Positions 21,391-33,419 are shown, counted from the first letter of the stretch. The stretch is DNA of 64,000 nt from Diabrotica undecimpunctata (GCF_040954645.1 NC_092804.1:44359753-44423752); one strand, 5' to 3'. A program made the numbers and translations. The notes: generated by a model not told the origin, from the letters alone.

Positions 21391-23845
21391 GTTTATGTTT
21401 TAAAATAGCATTTATATATAAAATTAGAATTTAATATTAATGTTGTGAATTATAGATTCGTGAATATATTATCAATTTCCCTAATGTTCCCATTTCAATT
21501 TTAAAATTAAAAGACAACCCTCGCTGGTCATCTATATTCAAAGGCCACGGCTTCAAAAGACCCACGACAGAACTCTCATTATTAGCATATATATTTCTGT
21601 CCTCTGCATTAGTATCCCTTCTATAGTTCTCAATACTTTGATCATTCAAATGAAAAGTCCCCATGAAGTAATGAAGATTGAATATATATTTAAATGTTAT
21701 CAGCTATTGATGCTTTAGAGCTTTTGTATTATAAACTAAATCTTTTTTTATATATACTAACATGGTCTTAGGAATTAATACTTTAATACGATTTTTAAAT
21801 AAGTACCGGTTTACAAACTATAAATCTGATATCTTAAATCTGAGTAGTGTTTTAAAGTTTGTCAACTTAGTAGTATTATTACACGACTGCTCCGAACATT
21901 TTTCATACAAAAATACCAGTAAACTTGGTGTCGGGGACATGTATTCATGAAAGGAATATTCGATAAGGATTAGTAAAATGCGCTTTTACATCCCCAAGTA
22001 CTTTCGTATCTCCAGGTAATAGGTGTTGCTTTTTGCACATACAATGACCTTATAACATATAAAGCCATCAGAAAGCAAGGATAATGTCTGTGTTCAATCT
22101 AGAACTCGCTGGTTTCTCACTTTCGCATTGGGTATATATATTAACATAGAAAAATAAAACCAAGAGGACTATGTGAAACTCTATTACAACATACATACAT
22201 ACATTCAAACATATTGAAATATAAAAAGCTACAAATTTAAATATTATATGATAGGAAACGATACGATAACCAATATTTCATTTATAGTTGAAATGAGTTT
22301 ACAAAAGGTTACTTATTATATAAGCGACAATAACAAAAATTATATATTATAAATCCCTAATATTTACAAATTAGAATATGCGTGGTAAAGATAAAAAATC
22401 AAATCTTAACTGTCTTTTCCTTTTTATAAAAAAGTAGTTATTCATAACCAAGATTGCTTTAAAAAGGGGAATGAATTGGCTTAAAAACACAACTGTTTTA
22501 AAAACTAAATATTACGAGATGAATTGCGGATATCTATGCCACACAATCTAAACCGCTTGTCTACAAAAGAAATGGACAATGACAATGAACAGCTGATTGC
22601 CACATAAATACCAATGTAACGCATTAAGATTATTTTGTATATAAGACAAATAATATTATATTATACACTATATATAGATACAAATGTTAAACAAAACTAC
22701 AATTAGTATACAATACAGTAAATTCGTGTTTAAATAAACGTAAAATGTTTCATTGAAAGTTGGAGATAAATGTTCCAAATAAAGGTTAAAATGTCTCAAT
22801 ACGCGGGACAAGATTTAATACAGTTCAACACAGAAAAACATAAATTGGTAGCAAATAGTTTGATAACAAATTATGTAGGTTTTACTTTACCCCAATAGAA
22901 TGATAGCACCGGCTTTCGAAAACGATGTCTTCTTCGACTACAGCAACCACAAAAATATTGATGATGGCAAAGCAGCGGCCACCCCTACTGGATGGAATGA
23001 CTCTCTGCTAGTGACTTGGCGGAGCAGCTTAATCTCTCTCTGACTCTCTTGTTTGGCCGTTGGAACTCGTCTTTTTGTTGACTGAGCAGCCTCCACCCCT
23101 ACTGGCTATAACGACTGTCTGTAACTCACTGGTACTGATTAAGACGGCCGCTGGGTCAAGAGTTGTTTTTTACAAGCTGTCGGTACGTGTGGGCCAAAAT
23201 TACCCAGCGATCTGCACTTTTAACGAAAGCCACTCATTTTTCTAGGGCTCTTTGTTAACATACAATGTATGAAAGAACAGTATTTTGTCTGCAACAATAT
23301 ATTAACAACAATAATTTATTGTTCGATAGAGTCTGTGTTTTTGTATGCGGAATCTTGGCTAAATATATGGGGAAAATAAAAAATATTTTACCAATGATTA
23401 TATACAGTTGCGAAATTGCAAATACAGGTCATACTAAGGCATTCCTCGTGATGTGTAGCGTAGCTGTTATCTTGTTCTCCGTTGTATTGTGCCTTGTCCA
23501 TATCTGATAGTCAAACCTTCACTTCAAGTGGAGTTCTCTGAAAGGCTTTACATTCGGTGTGTGCATTGGTTCTTTTAAAATGTTATTTGGTTACTTTGGT
23601 TTGGAGATTTTTGAGTGCCATTCATAGGTTTGTAGTCATAGGTCACTGAGGCTTTTGCAGTTATTTTCGCCAACGTCTTTTTACCTTCCAGCTACCGAAA
23701 ACATATATCTAATATAGGTGTGTGAATTCAACTAGCGTGTCGAAGGACAAATGTTCCGATTATACTATTGTTCTAGTTTTCTGAGTTAAAAACGTCTTTT
23801 TCTTTTGTATTAAATCTGCGAGCCAGTCTTTGAAGGCTTTCTTCA
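21391..23845. other. Unassigned AT-rich DNA
   Basis: No gene or element that I can support. The GC-richer part 22900-23260 contains two related segments, CCACCCCTACTGG at 22979 and 23093, each followed by a diverged copy of AA.GACT.TCTG, so a short tandem duplication is likely. Frames there are short and unrecognised. Confidence 0.5.
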
Positions 23846-23849
23846 TTTT

Positions 23850-24290
23850 AATATATTAATATTGAGTAAAATTCATTAATATTTCTATTAATTTTCAATT
23901 AGTTTTCAATTTACTTCATACTGGTTCTGTAGAAGTGATCATACATTTCGTTATTTCAGTTTCTATTGTCATATTCAGATTTTTCAACATTTTCAAGACC
24001 GTGTCTACTACCAATACAGCGTCGTCTTCATAACATAGTATTTTTATATCTGAAATTCCCATTTTAAAACCATTTCCTTAAAGTAATTCCGATATTATCT
24101 CTTCCATCTTTTCTGATATTACTGTACGATTTAATGGGTTATTCAAATTCACCATTTACACTTGCCTTAACTATGCTTTCGATATAAAATATGTGAATCT
24201 AAACTCTGTAAATAGTTCTAATTATATTTTGCGAATTCCCTATTGCATAGTTATCAATGGATTTCCGTCAGAAATTTTCACAAACCGCAA
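23850..24290 (-). pseudogene. LINE family D-like RT fragment
   Basis: Minus-strand translation gives KMGISDIKILCYEDDAVLV near 24060 (the YADD catalytic box, here YEDD), then NMTIETEITKCMITSTEPV, which lines up with NMTISTNKTKCMTIAKDPL of the copy at 19872. A stop follows. The Ala-to-Glu change inside the YxDD box and several stops show a dead copy. Both ends truncated. Confidence 0.6.
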
Positions 24291-24392
24291 ATATGGTGAA
24301 GAAGTATTGGTTCACCAAAACACTAGTCTGCTCATTAGTGAGAATAAATAAAAAGAAGAAAATGATGTTCTGTTTTAAATCCCAATCAGATT

Positions 24393-25088
24393 CTTCTTCT
24401 TCCGATGCCGTCCCCATTAACGGAGGTTGGTGACCACATTTTTAAAAGCTTCTCTGTCTTTTTCAACGTGGAATAATTCGTCTACAGTCATGTTTGTCCA
24501 GTCTCGAATATTTTGCAGCCATGACTTCCTCTTTCTACCTATTCCCTTTTTGCCATCGACTCTACCCTGCATGATGACCTGCAGAAGACTATATTTATTA
24601 TTTCTCAGTATGTGTCCAAGGTATGCAGTCTTGCGCACTTTTATCGTTCTCAACAATTTTTTGTCTCGACCCATCCTTCTCAGCACTTCCTCATTGGTGA
24701 CCCTGGCAGTCCATGGAATTCTCAACATTCTCCGGTATATCCAAAGTTCAAAGGCTTCAATCTTCTTAACTATTTGCGCTTTTAGTGTCCATGTTTCTAC
24801 CCCGTACAATAGTTACGACCAGACGTAACATTCAACAAACCTCAGTCTCAGCGCAGTATTCAGATTTTTGTCACAGAACAATTGCTTGAATTTTAAGAAC
24901 GCTGCCCTTGCCATTTCTATTCGTACCCGGATCTCTTGGTGTGGATCTAATTCTGTGTTGATGTAAGCTCCCAGATATTTATATTTTGTCACTCTCTCTA
25001 TTTGCTGTCCACCAAGAGTTGGTTGTTCATTATTTATTGGACTCCTTGATACTATCATAAATTTGGTCTTATCTTATTTGGTCTTATG
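24393..25088 (-). pseudogene. LINE family A, 5'-truncated copy with 10-bp target duplication
   Basis: CAATCAGATT occurs at 24383-24392 and 25089-25098, bracketing the copy. The frame is open from about 25070 to 24417 except for one TAA at about 24810-24812 (CYVWS, stop, LLYGVETWTLK). Blocks in order: IERVTKYKYLGAYINTE, IRVRIEMARAAFLKFKQLF, LLYGVETWTLK, KKIEAFELWIYRRMLRIPW, ARVTNEEVLRRM, YLGHILRNNKYSLLQVIM, RKSWLQNIRDW and VVTNLR. The RT core lies beyond the truncation. The 3' end is GGCATCGGAAGAAGAAGAA, a (GAA)n tail directly against the duplication. One of the better preserved family A copies. Confidence 0.88.
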
Positions 25089-25098
25089 CAATCAGATT

Positions 25099-25645
25099 GC
25101 ATAGTTTAAACTGTACGAAATTTATTTTGTTGTTGTATATTGTACCTTTGAATTATTTATATTTGATTTGACTATTATGCACTAAATATTTCAATCAGTT
25201 TGTCTGTAGATTTCATTACCTTCTTTAACGGGTCGCCAATTACTGTTTCAGGCCGGTATAGCTATATCATGTACATAAAGATTAAATAGTGTCACCGGTA
25301 TATATGTTTACAGTATTGGTGGCTACATGTGGGACTGTTGCTACAAGTTAGACGATACTTGATGGAACTTATCCTGTCTGGGCCTTAAACCCTCTAGACA
25401 TAACGATATCAGACATGTCATGGCTTGATGTAAACTTAATTGAATATTTTGCATTCTATTGCGGGCAGTTTTAGTTGTTTGTCAACGTAGATTAAGGTTA
25501 CTTGAATTTTTGGTAAAAAAAAATCTCGCCCACCGAAAGTCGTGGGTGTTACAAATTATATAAAGGTCACCCAAATTCGGTTATAAAGGGCCAAAAAACA
25601 TGAATTGGTTTACTTTGAACATGGCATAAGTTCTGACGAAAAAAA

Positions 25646-25704
<59 letters not shown>

Positions 25705-26015
25705 TAAAATAAAAAATAAATAAAGAGTTAAATAAAAAAATAAAATAAAACTAAAATAAATAAAAAATACAAAGTCACTAAGAAGATCTAAACCTCCGAG
25801 GTGTTGAATGGGGTTTATGTCTCAGCGTAGTAAAAAAAGTGTAAAAAACTTCTGTTTCTAACATTTCATATACTAACTGTTATAGAAAATGCAATACAAT
25901 ACTTTTAAATGTAGATACTAACCCTATCTTTTGTAAAGGAAGAACTCAAAACAAAGTAACTGGCCAGTTGATTGTTAAAACCAGTGGCAATAAAACACAA
26001 TCACACTCACACACA
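25099..26015. other. Unassigned, with (TA)n
   Basis: No gene supported. A (TA)n array fills 25648-25700, followed by an A-rich, AAATAAA-rich stretch to 25770. CA repeats lie at 26003-26020. Confidence 0.5.
25648..25700. repeat. (TA)n microsatellite
   Basis: An uninterrupted TA array in otherwise unassigned DNA. Confidence 0.95.
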
Positions 26016-26019
26016 CATA

Positions 26020-26114
26020 CTTAATAGGTGTCCAATGTATGATGTTTTGCGGACTTTGATGGTGTGAAGTAGCTCTTTTTCTTTGCTTGAACGATCGAGT
26101 ATCTGTCTTTTTGT
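26020..26114 (-). pseudogene. LINE family A, very short fragment
   Basis: The minus strand reads ILDRSSKEKELLHTIKVRKT followed by SYIGHLLS, the region just before the YLGH block of family A. It is cut at 26115 by the MITE-like element. Confidence 0.5.
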
Positions 26115-26231
26115 TATACAGTCAGACCAAAGAAATTAACAGAATACAACATAAATAGATAGAAATCACCAGAATACAACAAAGCAGTCTCTTTATGTTT
26201 ACTAGACTTCTAGAAGAGGTCTGACTGTATA
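26115..26231. mobile_element. 117-bp MITE-like element, 14-bp perfect ends
   Basis: TATACAGTCAGACC at 26115-26128 is matched by GGTCTGACTGTATA at 26218-26231. With TA as target duplication the ends read CAGTCAGACC, in keeping with a small non-autonomous Tc1/mariner relative. It carries no frame. It sits against a family A fragment, and I do not see the LINE resume on the far side. Confidence 0.65.
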
Positions 26232-26598
26232 AAGACAAGAGTACCACAAAAAATCTTGATAAACAAAGTAAAGAGTAATAAGACCAGAAACATGTACAGA
26301 ATTGGCAATATCAATAATTGTCTGTAAGATACACATTAATAATATCAGAGAAAGCAGAATAGTTAGAACAGCCCGAAACAAGTCAAACAATATATTCAAA
26401 TTAAAAAAGATGAAGAAATAATTGTTTTCAAAATGTAACAACATTATCAGACATGTTGTGTTTGCTGCTCATTGATTGGAAATGCAGTCTTTAATTCCTT
26501 TTCAATAGACTTTTTTTTTAAATCATTACTCCATATCTTTAGTAAATACCTTTTACTTACTTTTGTACCAATTCTTATAAAAGAACATTTAGAGAGAT
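26232..26598. other. Unassigned AT-rich DNA
   Basis: No gene, repeat copy or structure I can support. Confidence 0.5.
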
Positions 26599-26608
26599 TT
26601 CCTGTACT

Positions 26609-26949
26609 TCTTCTTCTTCAGGTGCCATCTCCGCTACGGAGGTTGGCAATCATCATAGCTATTTTAATTTTTGAGGCAGTAGCTCTAGGTTCTTAAGCCA
26701 TGAAATTCGTCTTCTTCCGTTGCTTCTTCTGTCATCTATCTTTCCTTGCATTATGAGTCGAAGGATGCAAAACTTCTTGCCCCGCATCACATGTCCGAGA
26801 TACTGTAGCTTTCTTTCTTTAATTGCAAGTTTAACTTCCTTCTCTTTACCTTTTCTTCTCAGTACTTCATTGTTCGTAACTCTATCTACCCAGGAAACCC
26901 TCATAATTCTTCTATAGGTCCACATTTCAAAGACGTACCTGTACTAAGG
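26609..26949 (-). pseudogene. LINE family A, short 5'-truncated copy with 10-bp target duplication
   Basis: TTCCTGTACT is present at 26599-26608 and 26950-26959. The minus strand is open from the truncation (VFEMWTYRRIMRVSW) through RVTNNEVLRRK, LQYLGHVMRGKKF and LRLIMQGKIDDRRSNGRRR to a stop near 26659, after which the IANLR block follows in another frame. The 3' end reads GGCACCTGAAGAAGAAGAAG, the (GAA)n tail, abutting the duplication. Only the C-terminal 100 or so codons were copied. Confidence 0.85.
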
Positions 26950-26959
26950 TTCCTGTACT

Positions 26960-28795
26960 AAGTTCATGCAAATCACTTGAACTAAGTGAAATTTCAATAT
27001 AACCGAAAACACCAACAATTATCATGGGTAAAGTTAAAAATTGTTAAAGATTGCACAGTCTCTTTCTAGTGTGGAGATTGTAGAAACCTCTGAAATATAC
27101 CACAACCAGAGTTAGGTATGGTATCTGTTATAACTCTCTTAATATAATCATCTGGTTTTAAAAAATCTAAATCAAGTAGTCTTGGTGCTCTTTTCTTCTT
27201 TTTGGTGTAGAATTTTAATGTAGATCACGAAGCTTCTTGTTGTGCATGCATTACAGGACCCATCGTAAATAAATATACGTTAAAAGAAATATATCTCTCC
27301 AATTTAAATCAACTTCAACATTAACTTGATATTTATGATCAGGTTATTTGCATTTTGAGTATGATTTCCGGACTGGAAGACAAAACGACAATCTTCCAGC
27401 TTTCGTCAAGTTAATAGAAAATATATTCTCCTTTCACTAAGGGAGATAATTAATAAGTGTATAAGAAGAAACAGTAAAAAACATAATTAAAATTGTGACT
27501 CAAAAAGTTTGCGTTTGAATAATCTTTTCAGTTAAGTTGTAATTAGTTATTCTATAATTTGTGCGATATTTTAAAATTACTGAAACAATTTACAGTTTAT
27601 CATTCAATTCATTTTGCTAATTAAATCAAAAATCAGAATGACTAGAAGTTCCAGAAGAAATTTTTACTTAAAATATAATCAACGATAATTGTAAATTATA
27701 GAATGTGTCGATATATACATTCCTGAAATATCACAGAAGTTTTTACTCACTTCGTTTATAAGTATAGTGTCGTTTTTATTGCCTTGATTATAGCTTGTTT
27801 TTACAATATGGTTCCCACGAGAGGGTACTAAAACATCAGAGAGGCCTAAACAATAGTATTACTTTTGACACTTCTCCGCCCTGTGTCTCGCACTCAATGA
27901 TTCCATTAGCAGATGAAGATGAAGATGAAGAACAAAGATGAACCAACATCATCCGATGTGTACCTATCTACATTATTCTGCAATTCAAGGTTCATAATTG
28001 CGTGGGAGAATTTTAGGGAATATCCAGTGGTGGCAACGATTGGTTGTGATACCTTTTATATATTGGGGAATATTATTTTACAGCATAAAAGAGGTGGAGA
28101 TAAGCAACAAGTGTATTCTTGTACAGCGGGAGGCAAAATTATGGAATAAATAAAAATTTTTGAGAATAGGCGACTTTGGAGACAAATTTTTTTTTTATAG
28201 TGGCGTTATCCATCTGGGCGTAACGATGTAATCGATTTTTTTTTTTAAAGGGAGGAAGGGTCGTGTTCTAGTTTATTTGAAAGGTTATTTAATTCTCTAT
28301 TAACAAAATATTTACGCGTAGAAGTAATATTTGAAGATTTCTATTAATGTAAACTTAAAGAAATACACTATAATTTGTTTCGTTTAATTTGTATTAGTGG
28401 ATTATAAAGCCGTCTTACGAAGCTCACTTGTCCGGATCACACTTTAACTGTAATCGAACGAAGGTGACATTTTGGCATAAATTAGTAATACTTATTTGAC
28501 TGTTGCGGTGTTGACACTTCAAATTTGTTTTTATTATTAAATTCTATTCTTTTTACAACAAAATTATTGTGATTTAATTCCAAAATGTCACATAAGAAAT
28601 TAAATAATCGTTGTATAGAGATGGTAGATTCTTTGATTCATTATTTTGAATAGGAACGGGAAAATAACGGCCTAATTCTAACTTTGATTGCTGTTATGAA
28701 AGTAAGAGTATGTATTTTTTATACGTTTATAAAGATGCTTAAAATATACATTCTTGTTTTAAAGTGTAGCTGCAACTTTAAATTTAGACATTTTA
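26960..28795. other. Unassigned, with possible Penelope-like and mariner-end relics
   Basis: TTTTGAGTATGATTTCCGG at 27354-27372 followed by AAACGAC resembles the hairpin motif at 48866. 27911-27932 is a short GAAGAT array. The block 28185-28310, with runs of T and AGGTTATTTAATTCTCTATT, has the look of a DNA-transposon end, but I cannot show a partner. A 78-codon frame at 27913-28149 is unrecognised and begins in the array, so I do not call it. Confidence 0.4.
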
Positions 28796-28799
28796 TCTG

Positions 28800-29960
28800 T
28801 GAGTTATATCTCTCATCATTAACCTGTATTCGTCCACTGCTGGACATAGGTCTCCCTCAGTTGTTTCCATCTGTCCCTGTCTTGTGCGGCTTGCATCCAG
28901 TTATTACTAACACGCTTCAGGTAGTCAGTCCATCTAGTTGGTGGGCGTCTTCTGCTCCGTATTGATATCTCTGAAGAATCCGTTCGTGATTTTTAGTTTG
29001 TTTAGTTCGCATCATTCAATCAGACGTTATCTGTTATCGTTTTGTTTATCCTCTCCAAATCTCCCCACTACTTTATCGTTTTCTTTCCTTCCGGTTCTGC
29101 CGTTAAGGTCTCCTGTTATAATTATCTCCACGTTCTTCTTAATTAGCTCTATTTGATGTTGAAGTTGTTCCGTGAAATGTTCTTTTTCTACTCTCGGGGA
29201 ATCGTCTGTTGGTGCATATACTCCGAGTATCACTGTCTCTTTACCGTATATGTCTATATGCATTTTAATTATTCTTTCTTTGATTCGTTCCCATGTTCTA
29301 ACCCTGTTCTTCCACTTATTTTTGATTAGTATTCCCACTTCTGCCTTTGCTCTACATTCTTTATTAACTCCGCTCCAACAGTGGATATGGTCTTCTATTG
29401 TTTCCGTTCCATTTCCTTTCTTTTTGATTTCTGTTACTAGTATGTCGATGTTGCTTACTCTAAACTCCTTGATCACTTCCGTCGCCTTTTTGTTCCATCC
29501 TTGTACATTCCATGTTGCACATATGAATGTTGAATGTTCTATCCTTCCTTCGTTTTGGTTTTTGGTTAAGCTCTTTGATAAGACTGGGTCTTCCGAACTC
29601 TTCGCAACATTGCCCCCCCCCCGATGGGAATCGTGTGGATTTCCACCCGGGGATGTGTTTCCGTATCTGGCTTTTTCATCTTGCGATTTTCGTTCTTCTT
29701 ATCCTTATGTTTTTCTGTGTGTTAGGTTGCTAATTCTTAACGCCACAACCCCCGTTTGGAGGACCTATTCTTTAGCCGCGTATTCTGGATCAGACGCTCT
29801 TGGTTCTTCCGCCCTCTCGACCATTGTGACTTTTACAGCCATCCTCTGCTCTCGAGACCGTTGACCGGTTTTCACCTGTACCCCAGGCAGGGACCCTTAC
29901 AGGGTGCTATCAGCCGGGTCAGCTGAACCCTGGTTTTTTTAGAGGTGTTACTCCTCTATC
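28800..29960 (-). mobile_element. Internally deleted RTE-like LINE (family F), both ends kept
   Basis: On the minus strand: a GC-rich 5' leader (about 29960-29700), an N-terminal coding part, the AP endonuclease (about 29620-28970), an abrupt join near 28965, and then the element's extreme C-terminus (RRRPPTRWTDYLKR, then ETYVQQWT) and 3' end at about 28805 with an ATGATGA tail. The whole RT is missing. It cannot encode RT, so it was presumably mobilised in trans or deleted after insertion. A 3' end of the same family lies at 32196. Confidence 0.8.
28968..29620 (-). pseudogene. LINE family F AP endonuclease, joined to C-terminal stub
   Basis: The endonuclease nicks target DNA to start reverse transcription. 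Minus strand: TFICATWNVQGWNKKATEVI (start of the domain, conserved N), FRVSNIDILVTEIKKKGNG (the E position), HCWSGVN, VGILIKNKWKNRVRTW, VILGVYAPTDDSPR (Y-A-P-T), then IIITGDLNGRTGRKEND (the G-D-x-N catalytic block) and VVGRFGE. A stop and LKITNGFF follow, then the join. The SDH block at the end of the domain is beyond the join and lost. At 29613-29622 a C10 run (G10 in the coding sense) breaks the frame from the upstream leader. Downstream frame changes again at the deletion junction. Confidence 0.82.
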
Positions 29961-30289
29961 CCTCCTCTTTTATCCAGGCTTGGGACCGGCTATAGAGCTG
30001 CATCGGTTATAGAGCTACTCAATTCACCCCATACCAATCCAGGAAGAGCTAAAATAAATGCTTATGCATTTGATACTTACCAGGTTTAAAATAAATGCTC
30101 GTCAAACAGTTGATCCTTTAGAATGTTAAAAATCTTTTATTGATGATAATATTCTTAAATCCATTATACAGATCACAAACATATTTATTTCTAAACTAAG
30201 AAACAATTATGCAGTAAATGAAAGGCACTAATTGGTCTATTATACCTAACTGGGTGTTTTAAAGCAAGCCACCGAAATTACAAATTTTT

Positions 30290-31462
30290 GGCTACTGATG
30301 GAACAGGCAAAGAGGTGTTTGAGTTACTATGGCTCATAGACGATTTGTATTCTTGCTACGTAGCTTGCGTTTTAATGACGTAAATACTAAAGAAGAAAGA
30401 AGGACCATAAACAAACTTGCACCAATAAGAAACGTTTTCGACTAATTTACTCAGAAATGCAAAATTAATTACGTTCCTGGATCATACTTAACATTAGACG
30501 AGAGGCTTTTTGCATTCCGAGGACGTTGCGTATTTCGCATGCACATCCCGAATAAGCCAGCCAAATACGGCATAAAAGTATTTTCCTTAGTGGACGCCAA
30601 ATGCTTTTACACGGTAAATATGGAAGTATACGTTGGAGCTCAGCTTCCAGGACCGTATCGCGTTAGTACTAAAACCACCGATTTAGTGGCAAGAATATGT
30701 GAGCCTATGTTTGGATGATCTAGAAATATAACCATGAATAATTGGTTTACAAGTTACGAAATTGTACGCATGCTGGAGCAACATAAAATTACAATTATTG
30801 TTGGAGCAATTCGAGAAAATAAAAGGGAGATTCGAACGGAATGGGAACTTCTTGATCCCACCAGACCACAATACTCGTCTATGTTAGTATTTTCCAAATC
30901 CAGTACTTTAGTCTCGTATATCTCAAAGAAAAAAGTCGTGACGCTCTTATCATCTTTTCAGTATGATGACTCTATTGATGAAAATTCTAGAGATGCCTTT
31001 AAGCAAAATATTATTACTTTTTATAACATTACAAAATCGGGCGTTGACTCAGTCGATCAGAAATGTGTATCGTATAACGTAGGCAGAAATACCCGAAGAT
31101 GACCAATAGTCATTTTTTATAATTTACTCAACATTGCAGGCATAAACTCTCACGTCATACACAAATGTAATGCAAATGAAAACGACCTGATTTCGGAACG
31201 AAGATTGTTTTTGAAATCAATTGGCTTAGCCTTGACAAGAGAGAACATGCTGATCAGAGCACGAGACCCTCATTTACAAAAGGATATTAGAAATATAGCC
31301 CAAAAACTAAGCGGAGTAGATGCAGATTCAGTGCCTCCGCGTCCAAATACACGAGGTCGTTGTGCCTATTGTCCAAATCGTAAAACACTATATTTTTGTG
31401 TCAAATGCCAAAAATGGCTATGCTTAGAGCATGTTAAACCGATTTGCGAAGACTGCAATTAA
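30290..31462 (+). pseudogene. piggyBac-type transposase relic, catalytic Asp replaced by Asn
   Basis: Translation gives RRFVFLLRSLRFNDVNTKEE, then the DDE core YLTLDERLFAFRGRC, FRMHIPNKPAKYGIKVFSLV, VYVGAQLPGPY, RNITMNNWFTSYEIVRMLEQ, VGAIRENKREI, FYNITKSGVDSVDQKC and NTRR, then a C-terminal CxxC finger (GRCAYCPNRKTLYFCVKCQK...CEDC). In this family the catalytic residues are the D of LTLDE (present), the D normally seen as TxDNWF (here MNNWF, so D to N), and the D of GVDxxDQ (present). In-frame stops lie near 30443, at 30716-30718 (TGA) and at 31100-31102 (TGA, probably from TGG). The N-terminal part is missing. Two open pieces remain: 30734-31102 and 31205-31462. Confidence 0.85.
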
Positions 31463-32195
31463 TTTTATTAATGTAAAAGTTTATTAAATGTAAGAGAAGT
31501 ACAATTTTGTTAACTTTTTTTTTTTTCATTTTCTTAAAATTGTTGTTTATTTTATTATTGGGTTTAAAACGGTTAAGATGTATTAAAAGTAAAATTGGGC
31601 TTCACAGGCACCACCCGACTGTTCATGTAATTTGTATGTACCCGATTATTCAAGGGTTAACAAGTAGGGAGTTTAATTGACTTGCACTATATAAACAAAA
31701 ATATAAAAACAAAACTTTGATGGCAAAAAATAACATGTATACATATCGTCCACCTCTATTCCATTATGGTATGGTAAAATTACGTTAATTAATATTTTAT
31801 TGGTGGCCTTGTGGCGCTTGTTAGAAAAATTTCTTACTAATTACCCTTTATTATATCTGTCATTTATAATTAATCGTATACGTGCAACTAATACTTGATT
31901 GCTTTCAGTGAATAAATCTTCTTCGTCTACGCGGAACACCTGGCACTGGTACATATACACGGCGATTGAACGAGTGTTCCAGGATGTTTTCATAAATAAA
32001 TATAATAAAAAATATGTAAGGTTTTATGTTAGATATTTTTTACGTTTAATTCCTTACATTATAGAAAAGATTCGTTCGGAATAAGGACGGATTGAATTGA
32101 TGATCAATAATGCAATGCCAAAGGACAAACGAAAACGGAAATAAAGGGACGAACAGGACGGAAACAATTATTATTGAAATGAGAAAACATAGAAT
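31463..32195. other. Unassigned AT-rich DNA
   Basis: Nothing firm. A pyrimidine-rich tract followed by CAG at 31905-31910 and a 61-codon frame just after it resemble an exon start, but there is no partner exon and the frame is unrecognised. Confidence 0.4.
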
Positions 32196-32400
32196 ATACA
32201 TCATCAACATCATCCAGCCTTCATTTCATTTATCACGTCCACTGCTGGACATAGGCCTCCCTTAAACTCCTCCATTCTATGCGATTTTCTGCTCTTCTTT
32301 GCCAGTTTTTGGTGATACGCCTGATGTCGTCAACCCAACGTGTAGGTGGTCTTCTTCTACTTCGTTTGTCTGCTCTTGGCCTCCAAGAATAGACATATTA
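32196..32400 (-). pseudogene. RTE-like LINE family F, 3' end fragment
   Basis: The minus strand encodes RRRPPTRWVDDIRRITKNWQ, then WRSLREAYVQQWT, the same C-terminal block as at 28810-28960. It ends AATGAAGGCTGGATGATGTTGATGATG, split here only by the (GAT)n character of the tail. Fewer than 60 codons were copied. Confidence 0.75.
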
Positions 32401-32702
32401 TGCTGCTTATCAGAAACCAAAAAGAAAGGCCAAGGAACAATTGGCTATGCACAATACATTCTAACATATAGTGGTAACCAAAACAAAACAGCACAGTCAG
32501 ACGTTGGCATTCTATTACAAGGTAAATATTCGGATCACGACATGGTTTTATTGACCATGGCAACACAATGGCAATCGCTGTGACATGTTACACGTTTTCA
32601 CCTCTATATTTATTTCAAAGTAGGTACGAATTGTAGTAATTGTCACATTGGCATTAAAAATTTTAAACGAAGTTCTGAAAGAACAAACAAATAATTAATA
32701 AA

Positions 32703-33395
32703 ATGCCTATTACGTTGTATACCGTCCAAGAAAAACTGCAACTTGTAATATGGTACTTTCAGGGTCATTCGATACGCGAAGTAATTGATTTATTTATTGT
32801 TGCCTTCGAAAATAGACCCTCACCAAGTGTTAAAACAGCTAAAAATACCATTAAACATTTTCAAACTTCGGGATGTGTAAACAGTTGTAAAAAGTGTTAT
32901 GAAGGTAATGAACCACGTGTTAGACCTGTCGATCAGGAGCGTCAAAACAGGGATATTGATATTTGTACTTTTGTGGAAGCTAGTGAACCCTGCAATAGTG
33001 TACAAATTGCTAGGGAAGTTACCGTTAATGCACGAACTGTCCAGTGAGTTCTCAAAAGGAATGGGTATCACTGTTTTAAGATACAACCAACACAAGAACT
33101 GTTTCCGGAAGATAACTTTAGGCGGATGTAGTTTTGTGGAGTTATGTTAGATAAACGGAATGAAAAGGTACACTTTTTAAAAAATATTTTATTTTCTGAC
33201 GAATCTTCATTTTCATTACATAAAAAACACAATCCATCCGTTGCAAGGTATTATTCTTGGAAAAATAAGCACCTCAGTATTGCAGTGCGAACGAAGCATC
33301 CGCAAAAGTTAAATGTTTGGACTGGGATGTTAGGCGACCATATTGTCGGTCCAACACCTACTGTGTTTATAGCATTGGAATCTGGTCAAGGCTGA
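32703..33395 (+). pseudogene. Tc1/mariner-superfamily transposase relic, N-terminal half
   Basis: From ATG 32703: TVQEKLQLVIWYFQGHSIRE and TAKNTIKHFQTSGCV (helix-turn-helix parts), then VQIAREVTVNARTVQ, a stop at 33045-33047, and, after frame changes, DKRNEKVHFLKNILFSDESS, which holds the first catalytic Asp (LFSDES), and QKLNVWTGMLGDHIVGP. It breaks off before the second and third catalytic residues. The next element (Jockey, from about 33420) begins close after, so that insertion may have cut it, but I do not see the missing half beyond 35150. Confidence 0.7.
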
Positions 33396-33419
33396 CCAAT
33401 TATCAATTTTTATCTGTCT

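Noticed and set aside
20797..21403. Tyr/Ile-rich open frames
   Set aside because: They are translations of (TA)n arrays. The same applies at 12716-12979, 38177-38573 and 50643-50867.
29172..29864. 230-codon plus-strand frame, the longest open frame in that region
   Set aside because: It is antisense to a readable AP endonuclease with YAPT and GDLN motifs on the minus strand and has no motif of its own.
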